The notes: generated from the letters alone by a model not told the origin. 64,000 bases of DNA from Vibrio maritimus (GCF_021441885.1 NZ_CP090439.1:558001-622000), one strand, 5' to 3'. Counted from the first letter of the stretch, positions 1-8,837 are shown. Numbers and translations: made by a program.

Positions 1-273
1 CCAGCAATCGACGCCCAAGGCGGCAATGCATTAGAAATTGCTAGCGAGCTTAAGCGATCATGCGTGGAAGGAGGGGGAAGTGTGGCTATTCCTCGTGGTA
101 TCAAAAAAGATCTACAAACCGTCGCCAAGATACTCAACATCAATTGGGTTGAGAGGGGAATCGAAGGGGATGCTCGTTTGATTTGTTCTCGCGGAGCGGT
201 ATGCCCACGTAAACCTAGTTGTTATGAAGGCTGCCAAGAGGAATCGGAAAGCCCACTAGGGGATATTTTCTAA
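1..273 (+). CDS. C-terminal end of an unidentified Cys-rich protein (partial)
   Basis: The reading frame is open from the first base of the window, so this is the 3' end of a longer gene; about 90 residues are visible. I do not recognise the family. The tail carries four cysteines in a compact arrangement (C-x(5)-C-x(5)-C-x(3)-C near the end), which could bind metal, and a Gly-rich stretch (VEGGGSVAIPRG). A GTG at 64 could be read as a start, but the in-frame coding-like sequence before it argues for a truncated longer gene. A rho-independent terminator follows 20 bases after the stop. Confidence 0.55.
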   Translation, partial: PAIDAQGGNALEIASELKRSCVEGGGSVAIPRGIKKDLQTVAKILNINWVERGIEGDARLICSRGAVCPRKPSCYEGCQEESESPLGDIF

Positions 274-294
274 CGGTGTCATTACTTTTCACAA

Positions 295-330
295 AAAGCT
301 AGGTTGATAGATAGACGACCTGGCTTTTTT
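295..330 (+). terminator. Intrinsic terminator of the left-edge gene
   Basis: The stem AAAGCTAGGT / ACCTGGCTTT (one G-T pair) is followed by a run of six T. It lies just downstream of the stop at 273 on the same strand. Confidence 0.7.
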
Positions 331-342
331 ATGTTCAAAAAG

Positions 343-449
343 AAAAAAAGCCAGCCACAAATTGTGTGACTGGCTATATACAAGTGTGAACAATAGAGGT
401 TCACTAACAACGTCAGTTGGCTAGGTGACCCTCGGCTTAAAAAGGGTCG
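343..449 (-). ncRNA. qrr: Qrr quorum-regulatory small RNA
   Basis: Read on the minus strand, the transcript contains the highly conserved Qrr core (GGGTCACCTAGCCAACTGAC followed by GTTGTTAGTGAA), which pairs with luxR/hapR-type and other mRNAs with Hfq. A 5' hairpin (GACCC...GGGTC) and a 3' terminator (AGCCAG...CTGGCT plus T7) complete the usual architecture. The inferred length of about 107 nt is within the known Qrr range. The 5' end is placed about 12 bases after the -12 element. No luxO gene is visible next to it, so this is probably not qrr1. Which paralogue it is cannot be told from one copy. Confidence 0.95.
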
Positions 450-459
450 CTTTAATTAA

Positions 460-476
460 TGCAGTATGCGTGCCAA
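460..476 (-). promoter_or_regulatory. Sigma-54 promoter of the Qrr RNA
   Basis: On the minus strand the sequence is TTGGCACGCATACTGCA, with the -24 GG and -12 GC correctly spaced. It closely matches the sigma-54 consensus and ends about 11 bases before the Qrr 5' end. Confidence 0.92.
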
Positions 477-550
477 CTTTTAAAACGTACAATTTTATTG
501 AATTCGGTCAAATATAGACCGCTTTCAGGGAAATAGCGTTCATATTAATT

Positions 551-582
551 TTGCAATTTGCGAAACCAGATGCAAATTGCAA
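551..582 (-). promoter_or_regulatory. Two LuxO-type activator sites upstream of Qrr
   Basis: Two copies of the LuxO-box pattern TTGCAATTTGC(A/G) occur in opposite orientation at 551-563 and 571-582, roughly 100 bases upstream of the sigma-54 promoter. This is the expected position for a sigma-54 enhancer-binding activator. Function is inferred from known Vibrio qrr promoters. Confidence 0.85.
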
Positions 583-713
583 TTACAGCCATTCCCATAC
601 TGAAAATAATGATAAATTACGCACTTCGAAAGTTATACTTGTTTCATATATTAACTATATAACTATCCAGCCATACCTCTGCACAAGGCGGACAAATGAT
701 AGGCACATTGCTG

Positions 714-1190
714 TCAAGAGCTAGATGACTCCAATTTTAGTAACTTTAGTTTTCGTTCTACGCCACCAGCATAGCCCGTTAATTTGCCATCCTTGCCAAT
801 CACTCGATGGCAAGGTACGACAATAGAAATTGGATTTCTCCCATTTGCCGTTCCGACAGCTCTTACCGCCTTTGGGTTCCCTACTCGATTGGCAAGCTCT
901 TGATAGCTGATCGACTCCCCGTATGGGATACTAGACAGCACTTCCCACACCTTGATTTGAAATTCTGTCCCTTTCGCGGCTAGTGGCAATGAAAACTGCT
1001 GACGTGTCCCAGAAAGATACTCCGTCAATTGCGTTGCCGCATCAGATAAAACTGGATGCTCAGGCTGATAGTGACCCAGTTCATTTGGCAAAGTCGTATG
1101 TTGTTCAAACCAGATACCTAATAGCCCTTCGTCGCTTGCCTGAATAGTAATAGGGCCCAAGTCGCTTTCTAGTATGGTGTAGTAGTTCAT
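714..1190 (-). CDS. ogt: Methylated-DNA--protein-cysteine methyltransferase
   Basis: Suicidal DNA-repair protein that transfers alkyl groups from O6-alkylguanine to its own cysteine. The 158-residue product carries the active-site motif PCHRV (Cys about residue 127) preceded by the AVGTANGRNPI helix region, typical for Ogt/AGT length. The start chosen is the ATG at 1190, which overlaps the stop of the upstream alkA-type gene as TAATG, pointing to translational coupling; a longer in-frame start at 1232 would lie inside the upstream gene. The two genes form an alkylation-repair operon. Confidence 0.92.
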   Translation of the reverse strand: MNYYTILESDLGPITIQASDEGLLGIWFEQHTTLPNELGHYQPEHPVLSDAATQLTEYLSGTRQQFSLPLAAKGTEFQIKVWEVLSSIPYGESISYQELANRVGNPKAVRAVGTANGRNPISIVVPCHRVIGKDGKLTGYAGGVERKLKLLKLESSSS

Positions 1191-2575
1191 TAATAGTGGC
1201 TCCAACAATGTAGGGTGGCATAACTTCCCCAAGGGGAAACGCCTTCCTCACTCATCAATTCATTAGTTTTTAGGTATTTTTTAACAATCAGATCAGAGCT
1301 CAAGAATAAGTCTGGCTCTGATTGCCCTCGCATCAGTGCGTAGTTAACGGTCCATGGACCAATTCCCTTGAGCGCTAACCAGTTATTCGGTGAATCATCA
1401 CAGTGTTCTCGAAGGTGGCTTGCTAAGCGTGCCAGTGTATCTTTACGGCTTTGCGGCATACGTAAAAAGCTCAAATCTGCATTCGACACTACGCCGGGTG
1501 TTGGAAAAACCAATTGACCAGACACACGACAATCAAGCGACTCACTAAGCAGGTTTAACTGACCAATTGCCGCTTTTACCGAAACTTGCTGCCCGAGTAC
1601 CGCACGAACACCCGCTTCCCATGTTGACCATACTCCAGGTAGTCTCAATCCAGAGTGAACGATTAACTCGTGATTGATGCCATTCAGATGTGACTCAACC
1701 GCGGTGATGTCAGTATCGAGGTCAAACACCCGTCTGATTGTCGTAAGGAGAGTTGACAGTTTAGTGACATCCTCCATTTCAAATTCAATCTTGACGGTTT
1801 GCTTGCCCTCATGATCCGCGAAAATCTTGAACCACGCCAAACTGCCGCTGATCTCCACATATCGCTCATAACTTGTATCAGTCACTTTCTCTATGCCATT
1901 GATGGCTCTTTTCTGATAAAAGCTGAGTAGTGATTGCCAGTCATAAGCGCCTCTATACGCCAAATAAACAACGTTTCGCGCTTCTTTACCTGAGCCATGA
2001 CGACGAAGCTGAGAGGGTGTGAGATTCAGCGTCTTCTTAAAGGCATCATTAAACCGCCTAGTACTATTGAAGCCACAAGCAAAACCGATGTCAGAGATCG
2101 ATAACATACTATGATGCAATAATTGCTTGGCGAACATAAGCTGATGATATTGAGCATATTTTTTCGGCGAAACACCCAGATGTGTTTTAAAGAGCTGGCG
2201 GAGATAGCGGCTACTAATACCAAGCCTATCGCTGAGTTCCTCGCAGCTTGATTGGCTCAATGCACCTTGCTCTATCAAGGTTAATGCGCGTCGAAAACTT
2301 GTCTCAGCGCCTAGCCAGGCCCAAGAGTTTGGCGCACTTTCTGGACGACACCTCAAACAAGGCCTGTAACCGGCTTCGAGTGCCATATGAGCGTTAGTGA
2401 AGTACTCCACATTTTGCTCTTTGGGTGGATTTGCCGGGCAGATTGGGCGACAGAAAATGCCTGTTGTTTTGACCGCAACAAAGAAGACACCATCAAATCG
2501 TGAATCTCTAGAGAGTCTTGCACTTTGATACTGCTCATTGGTCATCGAGGCTCGATTCAACACCAAAATACACAT
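1190..2575 (-). CDS. Ada-type regulator fused to AlkA 3-methyladenine DNA glycosylase
   Basis: Three parts are visible in 461 residues: an N-terminal Ada zinc domain with Cys pairs (FCRPIC, CLRC; about residues 15-85) that in Ada senses methyl-phosphotriesters; an AraC-type helix-turn-helix (about 90-195); and an AlkA N-domain plus HhH-GPD glycosylase (about 205-450) with the hairpin LKGIGPWTV and the downstream catalytic-type Asp. It excises alkylated bases and probably activates its own operon with ogt. The ATG at 2545 is an alternative start; no strong ribosome-binding site decides between them. Confidence 0.9.
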   Translation of the reverse strand: MCILVLNRASMTNEQYQSARLSRDSRFDGVFFVAVKTTGIFCRPICPANPPKEQNVEYFTNAHMALEAGYRPCLRCRPESAPNSWAWLGAETSFRRALTLIEQGALSQSSCEELSDRLGISSRYLRQLFKTHLGVSPKKYAQYHQLMFAKQLLHHSMLSISDIGFACGFNSTRRFNDAFKKTLNLTPSQLRRHGSGKEARNVVYLAYRGAYDWQSLLSFYQKRAINGIEKVTDTSYERYVEISGSLAWFKIFADHEGKQTVKIEFEMEDVTKLSTLLTTIRRVFDLDTDITAVESHLNGINHELIVHSGLRLPGVWSTWEAGVRAVLGQQVSVKAAIGQLNLLSESLDCRVSGQLVFPTPGVVSNADLSFLRMPQSRKDTLARLASHLREHCDDSPNNWLALKGIGPWTVNYALMRGQSEPDLFLSSDLIVKKYLKTNELMSEEGVSPWGSYATLHCWSHY

Positions 2576-2814
2576 CCTTATTTTCTATTGATGCCAACAG
2601 TGTAAACCAAGTAACTCTATAAACTAGCCATTTTCGGAACTAAATGGTGCAAGAAAACCTTCACGGATTGGTCATCTAACCTTCAAATTAACACGTAAAA
2701 GTAACGTCCTAACAGACACTTAAATTTTTCATCGATTAAAATTTAACCAACAGACAAAGCTCTGTCTATACTGTGGCAGAGTTCGATGATAAACGTCATT
2801 TTATGAGGGTGACT

Positions 2815-3210
2815 ATGCAAAATGTAGATTTTCGTCTTGGGAAGAAACCGTTCTACGACAACAAACGATTTCGACGTGGATTTGCAAAATCCGGAGACTT
2901 TACCATTGCTGAAGAGGAGATCCTGATTCGCTTCGGGGACACAATGAACTTGTTAGAACTGGGAGAACTCTCTCCAGAAACTGACGAAGAACGTCACTTT
3001 TTACAGGTTCTATCCGATGAAAAACAAGCGGAAAATAAGCTAGAAAAGACGTGGGTCAAGTATATCCACCTCGCAAGGGACAGGAAAAAGTTTCATACGT
3101 TGAATGGTAAAAAAGCAGCGGCAGAACCCGCTGATGCTAACATTGACTATGACGACAACGACGATATTGGAGACGATATTGTTGATGACGACTCAACGTC
3201 AGATGATTAA
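2815..3210 (+). CDS. maoP: MaoP-type macrodomain Ori protein (DUF413, YifE)
   Basis: The 131-residue protein matches the MaoP/YifE pattern: FYDNKRFRRGFAKSGDFTI near the N-terminus, LGELSPETDEE in the middle, then KTWVKYI and KKFHTLNG, and a strongly acidic tail rich in Asp. In E. coli MaoP organises the Ori macrodomain of the chromosome together with the maoS site. The ATG at 2815 is preferred because GAGGGTG lies five bases before it; the in-frame GTG at 2773 has no such site. The acidic tail is longer than in enterobacterial MaoP. Confidence 0.85.
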   Translation: MQNVDFRLGKKPFYDNKRFRRGFAKSGDFTIAEEEILIRFGDTMNLLELGELSPETDEERHFLQVLSDEKQAENKLEKTWVKYIHLARDRKKFHTLNGKKAAAEPADANIDYDDNDDIGDDIVDDDSTSDD

Positions 3211-3216
3211 TATCAG

Positions 3217-3242
3217 GGCAGTGCGGATACGTACTGCCTTTC
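3217..3242 (+). terminator. Probable terminator after maoP
   Basis: GGCAGT/ACTGCC stem with a 10-base loop followed by TTTCT. The T-tract is short, so termination may be weak. Confidence 0.45.
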
Positions 3243-3384
3243 TAAACTTATAAAGTTACAGCAAAAATTAGAGTAAGAGCTCATTTTTGCCAGTTCAAGC
3301 CTCTCCTTTTCATAGTTGCCGTATCACTCGCCGTTGTATCAGTCTAATCTTTTAACTAATAGGATTAACAATACAAGGAAAGCC

Positions 3385-4287
3385 ATGCCCACAACACTGG
3401 AAGAGGTATACCAAGTTCTCTCTTGCCTTCCCGACCCTGTTTTCATTCTCAGTGAAGATGGCGACTACGTCGATATTTTAGGGGGCACCGACTCTCAGTC
3501 ATATCACGATGGCTCTGTGTTAGTAGGACAGTCATTGCATGAGGTACTTCCTAAGGACAAAGCTGACTGGTTTATCAGTCAGATCGTTTTCGCGCTCGAT
3601 CATAATGAAGTTATCACTGTCGAATACGATTTAGGTGCCTCCGATGTTGACGGGCTGGATGAGGCGTCAGGTCCATCAGGAACGCTTAGATTCGAAGGTA
3701 AGATCTCTCCCCTCTCCTTTACAAGAAATGGACGAAGAGTTGTATGCTGGTTAACCCGAAATATCTCTACTCGATACCACCTCGAAAAAAGGCTGCGACG
3801 GCAAAGCGAGACAGACTCACTGACTCATATCGCCAACCGGCGTTTCTTTTTTGACACCTTGAAGTCAACCTTAACCAGCAAATCGCCAAGCTCGTTGATT
3901 CTTTTCGACATTGATTACTTCAAAAACGTCAATGATACCCACGGTCACCTAGCTGGTGACTTAGTATTAAAACAAGTAGCTAAACGAGTGAATGCTATCA
4001 TCCGCCCAGAAGATACGTTTGCGCGGGTCGGTGGAGAGGAATTTGCCGTATTACTCCCTAGATTAGATCGTGAGGCTGTATCATTGGTTGCAGAGCGACT
4101 ACGAGAGGCTATTGACAGTGACCCATTTCTATTTGAGGGTCAACAGATTCATGTCACAGCGAGTTTTGGGGTCACTAGGACTGTCGATAGTGACCAAGAT
4201 ACGAGTGTCTTCTCTCGAGTAGACACCGCTCTCTATCAAGCAAAACTGCAAGGTCGAAATCAAGTCGTCTACATGGAGCACTGTTGA
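3385..4287 (+). CDS. PAS-like sensor diguanylate cyclase (GGEEF)
   Basis: Makes cyclic di-GMP from two GTP. In 300 residues there is an N-terminal PAS-like region (about 1-135) and a GGDEF domain (about 140-300) with an intact GGEEF active-site loop (216-220) and an RxxD inhibitory site (RPED, 207-210) five residues before it, so both catalysis and product inhibition look intact. There is no membrane segment; it should be cytoplasmic. The ATG at 3385 follows AAGGAA with good spacing; an upstream TTG at 3316 is less likely. No operon partner is evident. Confidence 0.92.
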   Translation: MPTTLEEVYQVLSCLPDPVFILSEDGDYVDILGGTDSQSYHDGSVLVGQSLHEVLPKDKADWFISQIVFALDHNEVITVEYDLGASDVDGLDEASGPSGTLRFEGKISPLSFTRNGRRVVCWLTRNISTRYHLEKRLRRQSETDSLTHIANRRFFFDTLKSTLTSKSPSSLILFDIDYFKNVNDTHGHLAGDLVLKQVAKRVNAIIRPEDTFARVGGEEFAVLLPRLDREAVSLVAERLREAIDSDPFLFEGQQIHVTASFGVTRTVDSDQDTSVFSRVDTALYQAKLQGRNQVVYMEHC

Positions 4288-4416
4288 ATAGAAAGTTGGA
4301 GACCGAGGTAAAGGCGTGCTCTTGATAACGCCCCAACTCATCCACCGATTCAAGATAGGTCATCGCCATCCAAAAGTGAAACTAACGTTGAACTGCAATA
4401 ATATATTACAAAGTCA

Positions 4417-4441
4417 GTTGCATATACAATTGATATGCAAC
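4417..4441. repeat. 9-bp perfect inverted repeat upstream of the ABM-fold gene
   Basis: GTTGCATAT and ATATGCAAC are separated by seven bases. The position, about 50 bases before the start codon, suits an operator. The regulator is unknown. Confidence 0.6.
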
Positions 4442-4449
4442 TAATTTTC

Positions 4450-4490
4450 CATATCATTCCTTTCGAAAATAACAAAAGGAAAATGATATG
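4450..4490 (+). promoter_or_regulatory. Hairpin that buries the ribosome-binding site and start codon
   Basis: CATATCATT (4450-4458) pairs with AATGATATG (4482-4490), which includes the ATG; TTTCC-side bases 4459-4463 pair with AAAGG (4475-4479), the Shine-Dalgarno region, with a two-base bulge and an 11-base loop. In RNA this would mask both translation signals. Confidence 0.6.
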
Positions 4491-4847
4491 AATATTAAAA
4501 AGCCTATTAGCCTACTCGCCGCAGCTTCACTTTCATTCGCTGCAAATGCTCAAGTCGTTCTAATCAACCCATTTACGGTTCCTGAAGGTCATGTGGAAGA
4601 AACTCTGGTGTTTTGGGAAACGGCACGTGATTTTTTGCAAGAGGAAGATGGATATGTGTCCACGAATCTTCACAAGGCACTTAGCGAAGGTGCGACGTTT
4701 GAGTTTATCAATGTTGCCATTTGGGAAAGTGAAGACAGTTTCAAAAAAGCGACCGGTAATATGCAAGCCTATTTCAAAGAGAATGGCATCAAAGCACCAG
4801 AAGGTGTAAAAAATGATCCTGCACTGTATCAAGTGATCAGAAACTAG
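4488..4847 (+). CDS. Exported ABM/dimeric alpha-beta-barrel domain protein
   Basis: The 119-residue product starts with a signal peptide (cleavage likely after the AANA motif near residue 21) and continues as a single antibiotic-biosynthesis-monooxygenase-like ferredoxin-fold domain (INPFTVPEG, EDGYVSTNLHKAL, NVAIWESEDSFKKA). Cytoplasmic relatives act as small monooxygenases or degrade haem; the role of periplasmic forms is unclear. It stands alone, between a diguanylate cyclase and the alginate block, and has two inverted repeats just upstream. A similar gene lies at 55107-55454. Confidence 0.75.
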   Translation: MNIKKPISLLAAASLSFAANAQVVLINPFTVPEGHVEETLVFWETARDFLQEEDGYVSTNLHKALSEGATFEFINVAIWESEDSFKKATGNMQAYFKENGIKAPEGVKNDPALYQVIRN

Positions 4848-4849
4848 TA

Positions 4850-4883
4850 AAAAAGCCGCCACTTTTGAAGTGGCGGCTTTTTT
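4850..4883. terminator. Bidirectional terminator between ABM gene and PL6 gene
   Basis: AAAAGCCGCCACTT / AAGTGGCGGCTTTT with A and T runs on either side serves both converging genes. Confidence 0.9.
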
Positions 4884-4888
4884 GTTCG

Positions 4889-6520
4889 CTAGTCGATTAG
4901 CTTTTTGCTGTTTACTAACTCATAGCTAGGTCCAGCGGTATCTGCCGTCACAAGCTCCAGCTTCTCTGTATCTGCACCCGCGCCTTGATACTGGTTAAAG
5001 CCGTTAGTTACCGTCATTTCTGGTAGTTCAAGTGAATAGCTGCTTAGCTGGTCTTTACCCACTAACGTTTGAGTGTAGAACTCATTCTCGTAGGTCGCAT
5101 TCACAAGCGGGAAGTCTTCTGTCGCACGTACGCTTACGAACTCAGGATTCTTTGAGTTATCAACAACATTGTTTTTGAAGTTGATATCAACGCCAGCAAA
5201 GATATTTTCAACTTCATCGTTGTTAAACAGACTTACGCGGTGCGTTTGGTTACCGTAAACCATGCCCCACTCTGTATCGACAAACGTATTGTTTTCAATA
5301 TCGATGTTTTTAGGTGTCCATTGCTTGTTGAGCTCTTTGCCCTTCACAGACTGGTCTAGCTGTTCACCATTTTTAACGTCGATGATTCCCGTGTTAATCA
5401 CAACAGCACCGCGTAGGTCAGCATTACCCTCGATCAAGCCATCACGACCACGAGTGTTAGCGATGTAGTTGTTGCGGATCACATGGTCTTCATCATAGAT
5501 ACGAATACCACCCGTTAGTAGCTTCTCGTTACCTAGGATAATATTGCTCTCAACCTTGTTGCCTTTGCCGTGACGCAAAGAGATTAGTGCAGCGCTTTCA
5601 AAGATAGTATTGCCTGAAATCTCGTTATCACCCGACTTGATCGAGATAAGCTCACGCTCACCATCCATATCTACAAGCAGGTTGTTGATAAACTTAGAGC
5701 TTGAATCCCATTGAGACGCTTTTGAATCACCAATTCGAATCGCTTCCCAGCTGTTACCGTTGTAACGAACCGCTTCTTTGATCGCTAACTCATTAAACTG
5801 GTTTTGCTTCTGATCAACAAAGATGTTGTTCGCAATCAGGTGGTTGTCAGGAGTCTCATCTTTTTGAACACCGATGAGTGTGCCGCGCTTTTGCTTACCT
5901 TCGAAACGGTTGTTGATCACCTTGCCATCTTTACCCCATAGAGAAACCCACAGGTACTTCGGATACTCAGAGCGACGCTCATCAGGCTCGTATGTATAAT
6001 CGTGGTTAAAGTAGTAGAAGGTCGAGTTTTGCAGTGTATTGCCATTACCCATCATGCGAACGCCACCAAAACGCTCTGCAGGACCACCTTCAGTAAATAC
6101 TAGGCTATCAAGCGTAATATCATTACCCGTCAGTTCAAACTGAACTAAACCGGTCAGCCACACCTTGCCTTCTGTCTCTGGCTTGATTGTCACACCGTTT
6201 GCTTTTACTAGCATGTGACCAAGGTTGCGGTACTTACCGTCTGCGATGGTGATGGTTTCACCGTCTTTGGCATTTTCGATCTGAGCTTTAAGTGCTTCAA
6301 CTTGCTCAGCAGACACTTCGGTAAGCTCTGCACCATCTACTTTGACCAAACGGTCACTTGAAAGTAGGTAATCGCGCGTCACTTCATTAAATGCAACGGT
6401 TTCAGCTGCAACAGAGGCTTCTTGCGATTGAGCGTCGGTATTTGAGTTTGCACCACAGCCAACCAGGACTGCAGACGAGAAAATTGCTGTCAGGGACAGC
6501 GCAATAGCTTTCTTTTTCAT
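4889..6520 (-). CDS. PL6 alginate lyase, lipoprotein
   Basis: Parallel beta-helix poly(mannuronate)/alginate lyase of the chondroitinase-B-like PL6 family, 543 residues. A lipoprotein signal ends at VLVGC (Cys22), so the enzyme is probably membrane-anchored. The PL6 catalytic pair is visible: Lys295 in LISIKSG and Arg316 in ALISLRHG, 21 residues apart as in characterised members; Asn-rich coils (NNxF) mark the helix turns. It follows the SSS symporter gene by 82 bases with a terminator between them, so the pair is probably co-transcribed with attenuation. A paralogue lies at 16791-18350. Confidence 0.93.
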   Translation of the reverse strand: MKKKAIALSLTAIFSSAVLVGCGANSNTDAQSQEASVAAETVAFNEVTRDYLLSSDRLVKVDGAELTEVSAEQVEALKAQIENAKDGETITIADGKYRNLGHMLVKANGVTIKPETEGKVWLTGLVQFELTGNDITLDSLVFTEGGPAERFGGVRMMGNGNTLQNSTFYYFNHDYTYEPDERRSEYPKYLWVSLWGKDGKVINNRFEGKQKRGTLIGVQKDETPDNHLIANNIFVDQKQNQFNELAIKEAVRYNGNSWEAIRIGDSKASQWDSSSKFINNLLVDMDGERELISIKSGDNEISGNTIFESAALISLRHGKGNKVESNIILGNEKLLTGGIRIYDEDHVIRNNYIANTRGRDGLIEGNADLRGAVVINTGIIDVKNGEQLDQSVKGKELNKQWTPKNIDIENNTFVDTEWGMVYGNQTHRVSLFNNDEVENIFAGVDINFKNNVVDNSKNPEFVSVRATEDFPLVNATYENEFYTQTLVGKDQLSSYSLELPEMTVTNGFNQYQGAGADTEKLELVTADTAGPSYELVNSKKLID

Positions 6521-6563
6521 AACGAATATATCTATCTCAATGGAACAGGAATAGAGGGAGAAA

Positions 6564-6584
6564 AAGCGGCCAAAGTGGCCGCTT
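6564..6584 (-). terminator. Intercistronic terminator between SSS symporter and PL6 lyase
   Basis: On the minus strand AAGCGGCCA/TGGCCGCTT with a 3-base loop is followed by TTTTT, inside the 82-base gap of the presumed operon. Confidence 0.8.
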
Positions 6585-6602
6585 AATTTAAAGTAAATAT
6601 GA

Positions 6603-8387
6603 TTACGCGTTGTTCGTTACTGCTTCCGCATCTTCTTGCTCAACAGACTCATCGACTGCTTTCACAAGTAGAAGACCAACAGCAAGTACAATCACACCAC
6701 ACAGTACGAAGATCATGCGTCCCCATAGTGGGTTAGGTAGAAGGAACATCGCCATCACACCAACACCCGCACAAGCAATTAGAGAACCAAGCATGCGACG
6801 CTGTTTGTTATCTAGCTTCTTCTGCTCTGTAGACTCAGCTACTAGAGGTGTTGCTAGATTGTTGAAGAACTTGTCTACATCTTGCTGACGCTCTTCAGAT
6901 AGTGGCTTGTAGAACAGTGTTGTTAGGCAGAAGAAACCTGCTGTGAACACTAGGTGGCCAATCAGACCGATAGCAACTTTCAAGTCAGACCATTCACGAC
7001 CTGTTAGCGGCTCTAGGTTGAACCAGTTAGCAACCATTTCTGCGTTGATAACAAAACCTACGTAGTAAGAAACAACCGCACCAACCACTAGTGTGCCCCA
7101 ACCTGCCCAGTCTGGAGTCTTCTTGATGAAGAAGCCACAGAATGCTGGAATGGTCATTGGGAAGCCAATTAGCGCGCCTACATACATCATGGTGTCGAAT
7201 AGGCTTAGACCTTTAAGCGAGTTGATAAATAGTGCAACTAGGATAATCGCAATACCAAAGAAGGTAGACGTTAGCTTAGAAACAATAACGAGCTCTTTCT
7301 CTGTTGCATTAGGACGTACGATTGGCTCGTAGAAGTTCTTAACGAAGATGCCCGAGTTACGGTTTAGACCAGAGTCCATAGAAGACATCGTTGCTGCGAA
7401 CATCGCTGCGATTAGTAGACCAACCATACCTGCTGGCATGAATTCTTGTACGAAGTACAGGTAAGCAAAATCGCCCGCCTTAGAACCTGCGTCTGGGTAG
7501 TGAGCAGCAAGATCAACACCTTGACCAGCGATGAACCAAGAAGGCATGAACCAAATTAGTGGGCCCATAGTCATCAGGATACAAGCTAGAAGTGCTGCTT
7601 TCTTCGCGTTCTTTGAGTCTTTCGCCGCAAGGTAACGGTAAGAGTTCAGCATGTTGTTAGTAATAGAGAACTGCTTGAAGAAGATAAAGAATGCCCAGAT
7701 ACCGAAGATGCTTAGGTAGTTCAGGTTGTTACCAGATACAAAAGACGCGCCTTCTTGAGTTGGGAAGTTATTGATGATTTCACCAACACCACCACCTTGA
7801 ACAATAGCAACGACAGCACAAGTTACGGTTACCGCCATGATGATAACCATCTGCATGAAGTCAGATGCGATTACCGCCCATGAGCCGCCTGTAACTGACA
7901 TCACTAGTACAACAAGACCTGTCAAAACAATCGTCGTTGTCATGTCGAAGCCAAAAATACCGGATGCAATGATCGCTAGGCCATTTAGCCAGATACCTGC
8001 AGAAATCACGCTGTTTGGCATGCCAGACCAAGTAAACACTTGCTCGTTGAACTTACCAAAGCGCATACGAATTGCTTCGATAACAGTTACAACACGTAGC
8101 TGACGGAACTTCGGCGCGAAGTAAAGGTAGTTCATAAGGTAGCCGAATGCGTTCGCTAGGAAGATGACTGCAACGGCGAAGCCGTCAGCATAAGCTTTAC
8201 CTGCAGCACCGGTAAACGTCCACGCACTAAACTGCGTCATAAACGCCGTAGCACCAACCATCCACCAAAGCATACTGCCGCCCCCGCGGAAGTAGTCACT
8301 GGTCGTGCTTGTAAATGTTCTAAACATCCATCCTATTGCGATTAGAAACAGGAAGTAGATGCCAACAATGGTAGTATTGAGATCCAT
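6603..8387 (-). CDS. SSS-family sodium:solute symporter for oligoalginate/uronates (ToaA/B-like)
   Basis: A 594-residue inner-membrane protein of the sodium:solute symporter family, with about 14 hydrophobic segments and the conserved FMTQFSAWTFTGAAGKAY region near residue 55 and MSSMDSGLNRNSG region near 330. Related Vibrio proteins (ToaA/ToaB) import the unsaturated alginate products, and the next gene is a PL6 lyase, supporting that substrate; this is inference. A TTGTAGTACAA palindrome lies 59-69 bases upstream of the start. It is very similar to the product of 28288-30069, so one probably arose by duplication. Confidence 0.9.
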   Translation of the reverse strand: MDLNTTIVGIYFLFLIAIGWMFRTFTSTTSDYFRGGGSMLWWMVGATAFMTQFSAWTFTGAAGKAYADGFAVAVIFLANAFGYLMNYLYFAPKFRQLRVVTVIEAIRMRFGKFNEQVFTWSGMPNSVISAGIWLNGLAIIASGIFGFDMTTTIVLTGLVVLVMSVTGGSWAVIASDFMQMVIIMAVTVTCAVVAIVQGGGVGEIINNFPTQEGASFVSGNNLNYLSIFGIWAFFIFFKQFSITNNMLNSYRYLAAKDSKNAKKAALLACILMTMGPLIWFMPSWFIAGQGVDLAAHYPDAGSKAGDFAYLYFVQEFMPAGMVGLLIAAMFAATMSSMDSGLNRNSGIFVKNFYEPIVRPNATEKELVIVSKLTSTFFGIAIILVALFINSLKGLSLFDTMMYVGALIGFPMTIPAFCGFFIKKTPDWAGWGTLVVGAVVSYYVGFVINAEMVANWFNLEPLTGREWSDLKVAIGLIGHLVFTAGFFCLTTLFYKPLSEERQQDVDKFFNNLATPLVAESTEQKKLDNKQRRMLGSLIACAGVGVMAMFLLPNPLWGRMIFVLCGVIVLAVGLLLVKAVDESVEQEDAEAVTNNA

Positions 8388-8445
8388 CTTGAAACCTTTT
8401 GATGAGTTATTGGGTTATCTTCACTATACCCTCGCCCCTTTCTTT

Positions 8446-8456
8446 TTGTAGTACAA
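8446..8456. promoter_or_regulatory. Candidate GntR/FadR-type operator TTGTAGTACAA
   Basis: Perfect 5-bp palindrome around a single base, fitting the FadR-subfamily pattern T-n-GT-nnn-AC-n-A. It lies upstream of the SSS gene, 24 bases from a CRP-like site (8468-8483, CGTGA-N6-TCGTT). Confidence 0.65.
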
Positions 8457-8837
8457 TATAATTATTGCGTGACCTAGATCGTTAATTGTTACACCGATAT
8501 TGTATTACTTATGATCCGCCTCATATTTTTAATCCTAATGAGATCAACGTCACAAAAACCCATGCTAACTCGCTAATTTTTCTCAATATATAAGATTTTC
8601 AGTGGGTTACTAACTAAGAGAACAGTAAAAGACTTGGTAGGAAAGACTGAATGACAAAAGTGGTTATTGTCAGACATAAAAAAAGACCCTCGCACCACCT
8701 GTAATAATGCGAGGGTTAAAACGACATTAGGAGATCCATAGTTAAAGGGGGTGACGCCCACTTCAACTCCGGGGGTAAGTGAACATTGCTCAATCGACAA
8801 TGTTCTAGTTCTTATCAAGTAGGTTTGGTAATTACCT

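Noticed and set aside
8573..8818. 81-codon minus-strand frame upstream of the SSS gene
   Set aside because: It runs through a strong terminator, has no domain or ribosome-binding site, and overlaps the better supported small-RNA transcript.
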